Shown piece after piece: positions 46,701 to 57,522 of a stretch of DNA of 64,000 nucleotides; position 1 is the first letter of the stretch; each line of letters opens with the position of its first letter. The notes beneath the pieces are model-generated. The model was not told the origin of the DNA, ran no database searches, and was given only the letters and a program-made list of their open reading frames with translations. The position numbers and the translations under genes were made by a program. Source of the stretch: Odontesthes bonariensis (Eukaryota > Chordata > Actinopteri > Atheriniformes > Atherinopsidae); NCBI RefSeq assembly GCF_027942865.1, contig NC_134529.1:20810467-20874466 (forward strand). Direction: 5' to 3'.

Positions 46701-49700
46701 GAACCTTTAGAATCAGCAGCAAAAACTGTGAAATTCCAACAATTAAAATTCGTTTCATAAGTCCTTTAACGGAATTTGACCGTTCAAATGGCGATGGGCA
46801 ACGTCACGTTACGTTGCATCTTGGGTAGTTTGAGTGTGACAAGTAACCTCATGATGAATACTCAACATTTCGGCGAATCTAGTATGCATCTAGTGTACAT
46901 CCGGGAACTTAACAAAGTAGGACTAGTAGGAATAGTAGGAGAAGTAGGTGGTTTCGAACACAGCCTGAAAACTTCACTCTACTTACTTGGCAGAATCTGG
47001 GTGAAATCTGTCTGGATCGAATGTCAGAGGGTCCTTGAAGAACTTGTCCAGTCTCCCACACACATAGGAGCTGAACTGCATATCAGAATAATTGGGGTCA
47101 AAGTTTGATATGAGGTGGTAATTTTACTTCACCATACACAGTGGAGGTAATCTATAAAGCTGCTGAGTTAAAGGTGGGGTATGAGATCTTGGAAAAACGG
47201 TTCCTGCAAGCTATATTTTTGAAAATACACAACCTTGCCTCTCCCTTCAGCCCACCCCTCGAAACCACACCTTCAAAACACATGAACGAATCACGAGTCT
47301 GTGAACGCGCAGGGGGGAGGGGGGCTGACGGTTGATTGGCATGTCAGAATCCAATAGAAGTAACTCTCATCATTACTTCTATTGGTCAGACATTTCCTCT
47401 TGCTACACCCTCTACAATGGACTAAAATATCTTTTTTTTCCCCCAAACATTCTATTTTAGTGGGTGCAATGGGGTCGTGAGGAGGTTTTCAGACAATATG
47501 ATAAAAAATGCTCCAGAAAACATCTCATACCCCACCTTTAAGTCATGCCCTTTGATGGCAATTGATGCCACTGCCAATCATACCTACAAATCAGACACTT
47601 TCTCTCTACTGTAAAGCCTCAAGCATTTTCACGGGGAAAGAAAAACACTCACCATGGCATTTACTCCGCTGGGTATCCGGATGCCGTCAATAACAATGTC
47701 TTCCGGAATGTCACGGGATGTGCCTGGAGCTGTCGGATAGATCCTCAGAGTCTCTTTTAGCACCTGAGGGAGGGGGGGTTAAATTCAAGAATGAATTGTT
47801 TGTACAAAAAATGAATACTGAAGTTTAACAGGACTGCCACGAAAACAAAACTAGAGGAACGACTGACTTGCGACAGCGAATGCATCGTGTTTGCACCTGT
47901 GAGAGGTAAATCATTTGGCCAAGGTCGTCGTAGCTTATGTCCTGTTTCATCCCGATGACATCGTCCACCTCTTTCTTCACTCTGAGAAGAAAAAAACAAC
48001 AAAAAAAAAACACGACTTCAGACACAGTTTTTCACCGATCATATAAGAAACTGTCAAGCACTGCTTCATTAGTTCTTACTTCTCCAGTATTTCAGGATGT
48101 CTTCCGAGCTCCATGATGCAGAAACCGAGCTGATTGGCTGTTGTTTCTTGCCCTAAACAAAGGCGCAATTGAACAAAGCCAAGTAAATAAAGGATAAATA
48201 TGGAACTTGCATTGTCACTGAAACTGAAACCGGTGACTTGTTCGATGATACTTTGGGTAAACTCTACCATTCGCTCGGTTGGCCTCGCTCCAACCTTATT
48301 TCACACCACACTTCTGCATCACAGCGGAAGCAAACAAACTCACCCGCAATGAAGAACGTGACAAAATTGTCCAACATCAACTCCTCGTCTTCTTCGGTCA
48401 TGTTTTCCTCTGTCAAAGCAAGAAATTGAAACATGTCACCTAATATTTGACTTCTCTCTCTTGTCTTATTTTCATTACTCATGAAAGTACTCCACATCCG
48501 CTATGCTCAATCTGATCAACTGGTGACTTTAGGCGTTACAACCTGCAGCAGCGGTTTTGATGATCTGCGTGAGGATGTCTTTGGGGACGTCGTCGCCGTT
48601 TTGCATGGCGGTCTTTCTGTTGTGGATCCACTCGGCTCCGGTTGCGCGCAGCAGGCGGCACGCTTCCCTCACTTCCTTTATGAAAGGCCTGTTCTTCGGA
48701 TTGAACTGGGATTGCAGAATGACGATGTCACTCACTCGCGGATAAAGATTTTTCTGTCAACCCACCTTGATGAACAAAACTGAAAGCATACCTTAAACAT
48801 ACTGTCTCTAATATGGTACACCATCCCTTTGAGACACGTCTCGATGGCTTTAGGGAAAGGTGAGCTCTCTGACAGGTCTAAATCCACACCAAAAGCAATC
48901 TGAAAGTCGTCAGAAGATAAAAACAAATGTAATTGAAGCTTTGTGATCAACTGGAAATATGAAATATGTTGCTGCTGTAGATGTAGCTGTAAAAATGATT
49001 ATACCTTGGCAATGACATCAAGGGTAACACAGTTGACAAGGTGCAGCATGTTGGCCTCCAAATCATTATCAGCAACCTCGGTAAGCTTGTCCATCAGTTT
49101 CTCTGCCCTCTCGTTGAAAGTCCCCATTAGACCTCTCAAATACCTGGAGGGAATTGGAATTTCAGACAAAAGGAGCAGCACATACCGGCAAAGCCTCTCC
49201 CTGTTTCTTTGTTTGGAAAATGTTGCACAACAGAAGCAAAAGGCAGTCTGGAACGACTCACAAGCTGCTGAACGCGGGGTCCATGATCCGTCGCTGCTTG
49301 TACCAGAGTTGATGATCTTGCGCTGTTACAAGGCCGTTGCCTAAAAACCTGGAAAAGAGAAAAAGCAGACTTGGTTCATGCTAAATGAACACAAATCTAA
49401 TTTATTTGTATAGCACATTTCATGTACAAAACAATTCAAAGTGCTTTACATAAAATAAAAGCATTGCAGTGGGGAGTGTAAGAAGCATTAAAAATACATA
49501 AAAGAATATAAAGAGAAACAAATCAAATAATTTAAATGAATTTAAAAATAAGCAACAGTCCAGATAAATTAAAAGATACCGTGCAGATTTCATGCATAGA
49601 CACATAAGAAAAGAAATGTCTTTAACCTGGATTTAAAAATGTCTACATTTGGTGAAAGTTTAATCTCCACTGGCAGTTTGTTCCACTTGTTTGCAGCATA

Positions 49701-51073
49701 ACAGCTAAATGCTGCTTCTCCATGTTTAGTCTGGACTCTGGACTGGACCAGCTGACCTGAGTCCTTGGATCTAAGAGCTCTGCTGGCTTTATATTCTCTG
49801 AACATATCACAGATCAATTTTGGGCCTAAACCGTTCTGGGATTTGTAAACCATCAGCAGGCTTTTAAAATCTATTCTGTGACTGACTGGAAGCCAGTGTA
49901 AAGATTTTAAAACTGGTGTGATGTGTTCAGATCTCTTAGTCCGGGTTAAAACTCTAGCAGCAGCGTTCTGGATGAGCTGCAGATGTTTAATGCTCTTTTT
50001 GGGAAGTCCAATTAAGCCCAGCGCTGATATGCTTGACGTGTGACTACCAATAAATACTTTATTTAACTTGAGATTCCTCCAGCTTGGTCTTGAGCTTCCA
50101 TTGAAAGAATCGATCTAACAAGAGCATTACAGTAATGGAGTCTACTGGAGATGAATGCATGGATGAGTTTCTCCTGGTCTTTTTGGGAGAGAAAACCTTT
50201 AATTCTGTTGATGTCTGTGAAAATAATATCATCGACGTATGACTGCCGACAGTCTGATTACCTTTGGCCAAACAGGTTGAACAGTCTCTTGTAGAGGAAT
50301 TTGTCTTTGGGATACTTTGGGGACATCAGTATTTCCTGAAATTAGAACCATACATTTTCATTGAGGAGCCTTATACCATACACTTCCACTGTATTCTGCA
50401 GATCAGTGTTTGCCACCTGCACTTTTTCTTTTCTTTTTTCCCCCAATCCATAAAAATAGGTTTACCTTGGTAGCCTCTGGACATGTCACAGGCAGCAAGA
50501 CGAAATGCAGCATATAAACTTTGTAAACAGGTCCGTACTCCTCGGACCTGTAAATGACACAATTCCGACAATTGGCTACTTACACAAACTGGACATGGGT
50601 AAATGAATTATTACGGAATTATTGAGAAACGGGTAATGCAGTGATGGAAACTAAAAAAACTAACCTCCTATTTGGCTAACTGGGTATGCTGTAAAGTATG
50701 TGTAACACCCGTTTAAGTGTCCTTTGAGATTACCATTCCAGAAATTGGTCGTGTATATTTCCGCCATTTTTCATAATCCTCAAAAAGGTCGGGGAATGTC
50801 CTAGAAGGAAACTGGCGACAAAAATATTTAGTTTGTCAATGGTAGCAAAATCCATCTAAGTTAACGAGCAATTTGAAGTTTGCGTTAGAGTTGCATAGTT
50901 GCAAAATTTACCGACTTGGCTTACCTGTCTCTCGGTGGTCCAGGTATGTGGTCATGTTTGATATGAATGTGCTTGAGATACAAGCAGTAGCCGAGAAACG
51001 CCATGAAAAGAAGAAAGAGGAGAATCAAAAGGGCTTTGGCGCACAAAATCAAAAGTAAATGGAATACTGCCAT
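43580..51073 (-). CDS. cyp46a1: Cholesterol 24-hydroxylase-like P450, upstream copy (15 exons)
   Basis: Tandem paralogue of the gene at 36,867-42,637, same strand and exon plan. Exons in transcript order: 50,925-51,073; 50,734-50,811; 50,466-50,547; 50,262-50,335; 49,262-49,348; 49,005-49,143; 48,792-48,899; 48,543-48,705; 48,344-48,409; 48,080-48,152; 47,897-47,981; 47,653-47,763; 46,987-47,075; 43,815-43,881; 43,580-43,729. Phases join throughout, giving 506 residues plus stop. Exon 2 is one codon longer and exon 7 one codon shorter than in the other copy. Landmarks: hydrophobic anchor, PGPPRD hinge, AGQETT (315-320), ETLR (372-375), PDRF (426-429) and FALGPRSCLG with heme ligand Cys450. 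It is presumably an ER monooxygenase acting on cholesterol or a related sterol. Intron 13 is swollen to 3.1 kb by nested transposons. Both copies look functional; which keeps the ancestral brain role is unknown. Confidence 0.94.
44710..46966. mobile_element. Nonautonomous DNA transposon in intron 13, interrupted by a second element
   Basis: The inverted ends are AGGCTGTGTTCGAAACC at 44,710 and its complement ending at 46,966 (GGTTTCGAACACAGCCT), followed on both sides by CCTACT-type words. The right end lies only 18 bp from the exon 13 splice donor. There is no transposase, and I found no clear target-site duplication. The termini recall fish hAT-like nonautonomous families, but the superfamily is uncertain. 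Confidence 0.75.
45053..46769. mobile_element. TTAA element nested inside the intron-13 transposon
   Basis: The left end TTAAAGATGAACTGAAACGAAT is matched by the inward-read right end TTAAAGGACTTATGAAACGAAT. A further inverted pair is GTCATAGGGTTGAC at about 45,226 and its complement GTCAACCCTATGAC at about 46,565. At 1.7 kb it is longer than the other TTAA elements here. The middle (45,750-46,250) has ORFs under 100 codons that I do not recognise. It interrupts the outer element, so it is the younger insertion. Confidence 0.8.
47168..47541. mobile_element. TTAA MITE in intron 12 of the upstream cyp46a1 copy
   Basis: Perfect inverted ends: TTAAAGGTGGGGTATGAGAT at 47,168 and its complement ending at 47,541. 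The TTAA forms the target duplication. The interior of about 330 bp has an inverted core around AATAGAAGTAA and TTACTTCTATT. No ORF. Confidence 0.9.
49389..50218 (-). mobile_element. 5'-truncated LINE (L2/CR1-like) in intron 4 of the upstream copy
   Basis: Same family and orientation as 41,161-41,932, with the C-terminal ORF2 piece MVYKSQNGLGPKLICDMF to FKSRLKTFLF and the AAAGCACTTTGAATTG tail at the low-coordinate end. About 85 bp of extra sequence (roughly 50,014-50,100) interrupts homology to the other copy. It lies in intron 4, not intron 3, so it is a separate insertion. Confidence 0.9.
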
Positions 51074-51150
51074 TTTGGCGCATCAAGTCTTCGCAACAGG
51101 TAGTCAATGCAAGGTGACGTGCCTCTCGTCCCTGCAGTGCAATAGGACAG

Positions 51151-51163
51151 GAATTATATAATC
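51151..51163 (-). promoter_or_regulatory. Candidate TATA element of the upstream cyp46a1 copy
   Basis: The minus strand reads GATTATATAATTC about 80-90 bases before the ATG at 51,073. This spacing would give a short 5'UTR of about 50 bases. The call rests on motif and distance only. Confidence 0.35.
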
Positions 51164-51230
51164 ACATGGTTAATGTTGACGGTGTGAGTTGGACTTTAAA
51201 GTCTTAACGTTTCCGCATATGGCAACAAAA

Positions 51231-51303
51231 GGCTCCATAGCTCAGTGGTTAGAGCACTGGTCTTGTAAACCAGGGGTCGCGAGTTCGATCCTCGCTGGGG
51301 CCT
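51231..51303 (+). tRNA. tRNA-Thr(TGT)
   Basis: A 73-nt intronless cloverleaf. Acceptor arms GGCTCCA and TGGGGCC pair with one G-T. The D arm is GCTC/GAGC and the anticodon stem CTGGT/ACCAG, with loop CTTGTAA giving anticodon TGT at 51,264-51,266. The T arm contains GTTCGATCC (B box). A short T4 run at 51,318 could terminate Pol III. It points away from the upstream cyp46a1 copy, whose ATG is 157 bp to the left. All stems are intact, so it is likely functional. Confidence 0.96.
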
Positions 51304-52032
51304 TAGGGATAAGAAAATTTTGTTGAGTCTGACTTAGAAGTTGTGATGTCAGTTGTGCTATCCAGCATTGATAACCAGCGCATTGCCTGTATTTCGCTAC
51401 GCTACTCGTACAACAGATATTTGCAACAAAATACTTGCAAAACATGTCAGATAGATATATTAATAATACATCTATTCAAGTTCAACCTTTACATGAGAAG
51501 ACATTCTGCCTTGTACCTGAAAAAAAAACTAAAAACCTGAAAAAAATCTGAACCTGAAGAAAACAACAATCAAAAAATAAGGAGTGCTTTTAAAAAAATG
51601 TATTAAACACTGTATAGCGTCCCTTTAAAGCTTCTACAAAGTTGTCACTTTTAAGAAGTTTCCGCATTTATTTACACACTGTAGTAGTGAAAGGAATAAA
51701 ACAGTTGCACACTTCTAATTAGAGGCCTATAAAATACACACCGAACTTAGTAAATTAATCCTGAGTAATGCTAAAATAATGTTAAGTGTATTGTATCTGA
51801 GAGACAACTTCCACTGAACAGTGACAGAGCAACAACAACATCCCTCCCTGCTAGAATCTGAATAAATGGGTCTGGAGTCAGTCAGTCATTCCCATGGCAG
51901 GACCAACTGTTCATTCACATGTGACATACCGGTATTCATTTTAAATTAGCAAACTTTCACAAAGCACCAAGTTCAGAACGACTTTTACAGTACAGATTGA
52001 AATACCCAACCAGTGTCTACTCCATACATGCT
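51304..52032. other. Spacer between the two tRNA genes
   Basis: About 730 bp of AT-rich sequence with no gene or repeat that I recognise. Confidence 0.6.
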
Positions 52033-52115
52033 GTCAGGATGGCCGAGCGGTCTAAGGCGCTGCGTTCAGGTCGCAGTCTCCTCTGGAGGCGTGGGTTCGA
52101 ATCCCACTTCTGACA
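52033..52115 (+). tRNA. tRNA-Leu(CAG)
   Basis: An 83-nt type II tRNA. Acceptor GTCAGGA pairs with TTCTGAC, the A box is TGGCCGAGCGG, the anticodon loop sequence TTCAGGT gives CAG, the long variable arm is CTCCTCTGGAGG, and the B box is GGTTCGAATCC. Discriminator A is followed by T6 at 52,121-52,126, a good Pol III terminator. No intron. Confidence 0.97.
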
Positions 52116-52120
52116 AATAC

Positions 52121-52126
52121 TTTTTT
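52121..52126 (+). terminator. Pol III terminator of tRNA-Leu
   Basis: A run of six T starts six bases after the discriminator base of tRNA-Leu. Confidence 0.8.
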
Positions 52127-52704
52127 CTTCTTTTACTATCAAGGTGAGATTTGGGACATTTACATATTGAACGTGGCAGGTTCATTTACAAGCAGCAGCT
52201 GAAAAATGTCTTTGTCCCCTGAGCTGACATCGATGCAACGTTATGTCTTTTTTTTGTTTTTAGAGAGCCTGGTTCGGCTTATGTTGTACCTATTCTTGTG
52301 TTGAAAAACTTTATACTTACACCACTGACGGTTAGCTTCTCTCTAGCAAAAAGATGAAAAAGTAAATTCGGAAACAATTATATTATTTTACCATGTGTTG
52401 TTTTGTTCCAATTATTTGACAGATACATCTCACCTGGCACATTCAAACACACCACATGTGCATGAGTGTGTGTGCGTCTCACGGAGACTGTAGTATCTTT
52501 CAATCCACTTAAATCAGAAATCTTAGCATCTTAGCACTAGGTGGTGCCCCTGTGGCATAAAATGTTACTTTTCTAGTCCATTTTCAAAGTTTTTTTCTCC
52601 CTCTTTCTACAGAAGAAAAAGGAACATTTTAAAGTACAAGTACTGAAATTTACACAATTCAGAATTTTTACTCAGTGAAAATTCTTCTTCAAACTCTTTC
52701 CTCG

Positions 52705-52861
52705 TCCTTTAGTCACAAGATTGCTGGTACAATTCCCAGCATCCCAGTCTATATGTTCGAACTTTTCTTGGGTGAGACACTAAACCCCACATTGTCCTCC
52801 AATGCTTTACTCACTTGTAAGCCTCTTTGGATAAGAGTGTCTGCTCGATGAATGTCATGCA
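52705..52861 (+). repeat. SINE-like fragment with conserved fish 3' motif
   Basis: The 3' part CCTCTTTGGATAAGAGTGTCTG, followed by CTCGATGAATGTCATG, matches the very common teleost motif TTTGGATAAAAGCGTCTGCT. Upstream, TTGCTGGTACAATTCCCAGC resembles a degenerate tRNA-type B box and arm. Confidence 0.6.
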
Positions 52862-53570
52862 AACATGGAATGAAAGCTAGGTCACTATTGTCTTTCAAAT
52901 AAATCCTGCCGAAGAGTCAAAGCATTTTGACATTCATTCAATATCTGAATTAAAATTTAGAAAAATATCCTGTATATTCAGATACAATCCACGATAACAG
53001 TAATAGTAGCCAATGCAATATTCATTCAATTAAATTGAAGTAGTAGTAGTTTTCAATGCCTGAACTTAACTGATGACATCTTATCGTCTCTTTTCATTGT
53101 CAACACCTAACCCTAAACGCTTACCTTTTTAAATGCCCAAAACCTAACCAAACATCAGATAAACACAACAAAGTTGTAAACTAAAAGCTCTAAGTCTACC
53201 AAGTGCTGGGTTGAACAAACACATCCGATCAAATGCATTGAGAATACATCCCTCTATGGGCGTAGGAACCGGGGGGGACGAGGGGGACGTGTCCCCCCAA
53301 GAACAAAAGAAATAAAGGAATTCACGCTCCAGGACATCGATCAAGTAAACAAACTTATTCATGTTGATTATAATCATAGCATTCATACATAACATTTCAG
53401 CATACTTAACAGTAGCATTTCTGGGCAAGATATAGATTACACCATCCCAGTCACGTCCTAAAGAAATTATATCTAAGCAGGGTGTGTAGAACAAGTTTAG
53501 CAAGACCTTTCTTTGTAGCTTTATGACCTCTGTGGCGTCTTCTGTGCTTCGGTTGTCGATACGACATGCA

Positions 53571-53586
53571 GGGGGGGGGGGGGGGG
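53571..53586. repeat. Poly-G tract, 16 bases
   Basis: Uninterrupted G homopolymer in intergenic sequence. Confidence 0.93.
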
Positions 53587-54719
53587 ACTTGGAGTTTTTA
53601 CAACTTTGAACCTGTCTGAACTTTTATCGAGCAAGCAGTTCAGCAACTCGAGAATCAGTTTCAGCTCGATGGGGAACTCCACCAGAACTTAAAATAGATC
53701 AGTATTGCCAACAGGGAGCATGCATCTACGTCGATTGATGCGCTTCATGCATCAGATCCTGCGTGCTTGCCTCTCAGCTGGTGAAGCAGGAAAACCCTCC
53801 TACGGTTCATGCAATTACACTCATCTCCAAGAAGACTGGAATAACAGGGTGATTGTTTGAGCCAGAATAGAGTGACTCACCTCTGCTTAAAAACAAAAGG
53901 GGTGATAGACTTAGCCATGCAGATGGACATTGTGAATCAAACGCACACTTACGTCTGCTCTTGTGAATGTATTGGCTGAACACGAGTCACATTTCGAATT
54001 GCTAAAAACGGGCTGAAACGCTGTGACTGAGTAATCGTGAAGGCTGTTTCTGTACTCTCACATAAAGTGATTTAATGTGCTCCATCCCTGGTTTCTCAGC
54101 TGCAACATCTTCCGCAACACTCTATTTACATTGGGAAATGTGTGATGACTAACCCGAGCATGTGATCAGACTAAATCGAGCTAATTAAGCTCGAATTTAA
54201 AGGTGATTTTCAGCTCAGCATGTCCTCTCCTTTAGCACACAGAACATTATTTAGTGAGCATTCTTGAGGCTGACACAACCTCACACTGATCCACGAGTAC
54301 CAACTCAATGTCGGGGTGGTCATATATAAATGTATACGCAGCAGGATTTTTTTTTCTGTGCTGAAATGAAAAGAACATGCAATTCAAATCTGCCCTCTCT
54401 GGCATCCGATGTGTGTCGAGCATGTTCACCAGGGCCAGGACGGTGCTAGTTGATTTTTTAGACCAAATATACAACATAAATTTGATCCATTTTCAAAACA
54501 AAAATTATCTCCGGATGATGAGATGACTAACTCGTGATCCCAGGATAATGATATCGAAATTTAAAGCATGGACCCTCTTGGCTTCTGTACGAGGTTTTTA
54601 TGTTTCAGGTTCCAGGTGTTGCAATGAGCTAAATACAACCTCAGATAGACAACAATACATGGCATATTAGTGTCAACATTTATTCAAATAAAACTGAGCC
54701 AAAATGCTGAAGCTGTGTG

Positions 54720-56285
54720 TGAAAAACTAAGTACACCCTCATTGCTTCCATCGGAAATAAGAGAGTAAGTAATGTTAATCAAAAGCACTTGATTAATTGA
54801 TCATCAGCAAGAGTGAGCACCTCTTTGAAAGCAGAAGCTTTGGAAGTTCAGCTGTCTGTCAACACAACGGCAAGGAGGGAAGACAAAGATCTTAGAGAAG
54901 CCATTTTTGCTGCCTGCTAGTCTGGCTTATAAGGCCACTCCCAACAAATCTGGTGCCCATTACTCTACCGTGAGAAAAGGTGATTCACAAGAGGAGACAT
55001 TCAAAAAAATTGTCGTTCTTCCCAGGAGCGGACATCTCAGCGATTTCACCCTGAGGTCAGAAAGTATAATGCTCAGAAAACTGGCAAAAACCAAAACCAT
55101 GAGCCACATCCCAGACTCTACAGGTAGATTTAATGTTAAAGTTAACTGGTACAATTCCAAAAGAAAGTGCATTTGAATAAGCCCCTAGAAGTCAATGGGC
55201 TGACAAACAAGACCAAAGTTGAGATGTTTGGTCATGATGCCCAGCACCATGTGTGGAGAAAAACAAACACAGCTTATCAGCAGAAACACATACCAACTGT
55301 CAAGCACGGTGGTGGAGGGTTGATGATTTGGACTTGTTTTTGCAGCCACCGGAGCTGAGCACCTTGTAGTTATTGAATCAAGTATGAACTCCTCTGTATG
55401 CCAGAGTCAAGTGTGAGGCCATCTGTCCAATCGATAAAGCTTGGTTGACATTGAGCCATGCAACATGGACAAAGATTCCAAGCACAGCAGCAAGTCAGAA
55501 TGCCCAAGAAAAAGCTGAAAAAAAAATAAGGATCAAGGTGTTGCAAATGATTCAGTCCAGAATTCAAACTGATTGAAATGCTGTGGTGGAGCCTTATAAG
55601 AGCTGTGTATGAACAAATATCCTCAAACCTCAATGAACCGAGGCAATGTTGTAAAGAGGAATGAGGCAAAATTCTTCTACGATGATGTGAAAGACTGATA
55701 AAGTCACACAGAAATTCATTACTTAAAGCTATGGTAGGTAATCCTAGAGAGCTAGCAAGAGAGCTAGCAAGATTCGAAAGTGGCCCCTCCTCTAAGCTCC
55801 ACCCCCCCCCTCCCCATTCCGTCAGTGCTTCATCCAAAGCCGGTAGAACCGCGTGCGCGCGCGGAGGAGGGAGCCAACAGAGGGGGGCGTAGGCAGAAAG
55901 CGCAGAGGCATCTGATTGGTTTTTTGTAGGCGCTCCAATCCGAGATCAGCGGGCTGATCTCGGATTGGTCAGCTTTTTCTCAGTCCTGCAGCTGCCACAG
56001 AGGTCTGATTATTTTCGTCCCTTTTTCTAAATACATCTTGTATAGATTTCTCTCAGGATAGACGGACCATTTCACCCAGTATTACAAAATGTGTTTCTGA
56101 ACAGGATTACCAACCATAGCTTTAAGCTACTGCTGCGAAGAGTAGCTCCACAAGCTATTGAATCATGGCATGTGCTCAGTTTATTTTCTTAGTTTTTGTT
56201 AGATAAACGACACGATATATGTTGAGTGTTGTTGTTCGTTTGAGATTGTGTTCACCTGATTTTAAAATCTGCTAAGAACCCTAAA
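54720..56285 (+). mobile_element. Near-full-length decayed Tc1-like transposon
   Basis: The left end has GTGTGAAAAACTAAGTACACC, and the right part after the nested MITE ends in CAAGCTATTGAATCATGG and TTCTTAGTTTTTGTTAG. The transposase can be followed on the plus strand. The N-terminal DNA-binding part is around 54,880-55,130 (HYSTVRKGDSQEETFKK). The catalytic region follows (KVEMFGHDAQHHVWRKTNTA, then GGGGLMIWTCFCSH), and the C-terminal part lies near 55,640-55,720. Several frameshifts and a deletion after 55,130 kill the ORF. It belongs to the same family as the copies at 2,160 and 12,755. Confidence 0.85.
55723..56125. mobile_element. TTAA MITE nested in the Tc1 element
   Basis: The left end TTAAAGCTATGGTAGGTAA and the inward-read right end TTAAAGCTATGGTTGGTAA are inverted repeats. 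It interrupts the 3' part of the Tc1 transposase, so it is younger than that element. The interior includes an inverted pair around ATCCGAGATCAGC and GCTGATCTCGGAT near 55,940-55,970. No ORF. Confidence 0.9.
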
Positions 56286-56300
56286 TGTCCAAATACATCA
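56286..56300. other. Junction between Tc1 remnant and the next transposon
   Basis: A short AT-rich gap between two elements. An AT dinucleotide lies at both edges of the next element. Confidence 0.4.
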
Positions 56301-56483
56301 AATAAGTGAGTTCGCAATTACCGGCGCGAAATGCATTATGGGTAATATTCGCCATTTTGAGAGATAAACAAAACAGCGTTGCCCCGGGATACATTTAAAC
56401 GCGCATGCTATTCCTTTGCTCACTCTGTTTTGTTGCGTGAAAATATAAGTTAAGTGAAGATTAAGTGAAGATTTCGTACCGTA

Positions 56484-56798
56484 ATGGATGACGACTGTGA
56501 TGGTCCTTCCTTGGATGAAATCCAGTTCTGGCGTGTGCCAGAATTGAAAACTTTTTTAAGAATCAGAGGACTGAAAACAACAGGCAGGAAAGCCGACCTG
56601 CAAGCGTTAGCATACTGCGCCGTGCAGAACCGTACGCCAGTAAAGCCCGACGAGGTAGCAGAGGACAGGGCACGATCAATCCAATACGCCGAACTTTTGA
56701 AAGTGAAAGGCAAGAAACTGCCCGATCCATTGTCTGACTTGACCGAAGGTTGGATTAATGAAAAGGAAAACTGTCAGTTTTCAAAGTGTGTGCAATAA
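56484..56798 (+). pseudogene. N-terminal remnant of a SAP-domain transposon protein
   Basis: A 104-residue frame starts MDDDCDGPSLDEIQFWRVPE and contains a SAP-type DNA-binding helix pair (LKTFLRIRGLKTTGRKADLQ, about residues 19-40). This start is the one seen in fish transposon proteins that continue into a zinc-binding region and a YqaJ-like exonuclease. Here the frame stops soon after PLSDLTEGWINEKEN, and the downstream domains are deleted. It overlaps the opposing THAP remnant by 44 bp, which marks the deletion junction. It is probably not a functional gene; domain and family are inferred by eye. Confidence 0.7.
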
Positions 56799-57449
56799 AT
56801 ACCTGCTTCTTCCCACGAGGTACCTTTTCAGACTTTTCCTGTTGTGTTTTAAGTGAGATAACCTCCTGCTCCAGTTGTTCCACCCTGTTTTCCAGTGAGT
56901 TTATTCTTAATTGCTTACTGAAACAGCCTTGACAATCACAGACTTCTCTGCAGTCACACTTGTAATTCTTTGTGTACCCGTGGTCGAGCTCTGCCTTCTC
57001 TGTAGGAGTCATTACAACATCTACTTCATCCATAGATTCAATTCGAGGCTTCTTTTCCGGAGGTTCAGGAATGGCAACACGTTGTGATGGAGGTGGTCGC
57101 TTTGGTGTGACCTTCTGTTCAGATGTGGGTCCTGTGTAGCCGAGATGTAGTATGGGGTCAGGATGGGCAGGTGTTGGTTTGCCGTCTGGAAAGTGGCGGG
57201 AGCAGACTCGGTCATGTTTCTTGTTCACCCAGTTTTTCTTGGTCTTGGGATCAGTTTTGTTCATGAGTTTGTTCCATCTTCTTCTGCCATCAGAGTTTAT
57301 CTTGTCAGTGGGGAATGGAGTTGGAAGGGTTGGGGACAGTCACAAGATCCAAGTGCATTTTTGGTACCATGTTTTTGGCAGTCCTCTGATTTCCACTTTT
57401 CTATTTGAAATGTTCCATTACTGCAGCCAACTACTGCACAGAGCCTCAT
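56755..57449 (-). pseudogene. THAP-domain transposase N-terminus, frameshifted
   Basis: On the minus strand the reading starts at 57,449 with MRLCAVVGCSNGTFQIEKWK and a CDC pair, the first half of a C2CH THAP zinc finger. It then breaks at about 57,311-57,320 and resumes one base off with FPTDKINSDGRRRWNKLMNK and RVCSRHFPDGKPTP, the second half. A Pro-rich linker, a Cys cluster (CDCREVCDCQGC) and a short coiled coil (INSLENRVEQLEQEVISLK) follow. The catalytic DDE part is absent because of the internal deletion. A single frameshift in the DNA-binding domain makes it a pseudogene unless an unseen intron corrects it. Confidence 0.75.
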
Positions 57450-57479
57450 GGTGACCTGGTGTAAATAACATTGTTTAAA

Positions 57480-57488
<9 letters not shown>

Positions 57489-57519
<31 letters not shown>
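57489..57519. repeat. (GA)15 microsatellite
   Basis: A clean GA run preceded by an A-rich tract, inside the ISL2EU-like element upstream of the THAP start. Confidence 0.93.

Positions 57520-57522
<3 letters not shown>

Larger units (their letters stand above)
52127..54719. other. Intergenic, no gene recognised
   Basis: The stretch contains a SINE-like repeat (52,705-52,861), a G16 run (53,571-53,586) and, near 53,260-53,310, a GGGGGGACGAGG/GTGTCCCCCC segment that recalls a common fish DNA-element end. The longest frame (53,144-53,503, minus) has no family resemblance that I can see. Confidence 0.55.

Noticed and set aside
55370-55837. Minus-strand ORF of 155 codons
   Set aside because: It is antisense to the Tc1-like transposase and runs into the nested MITE.
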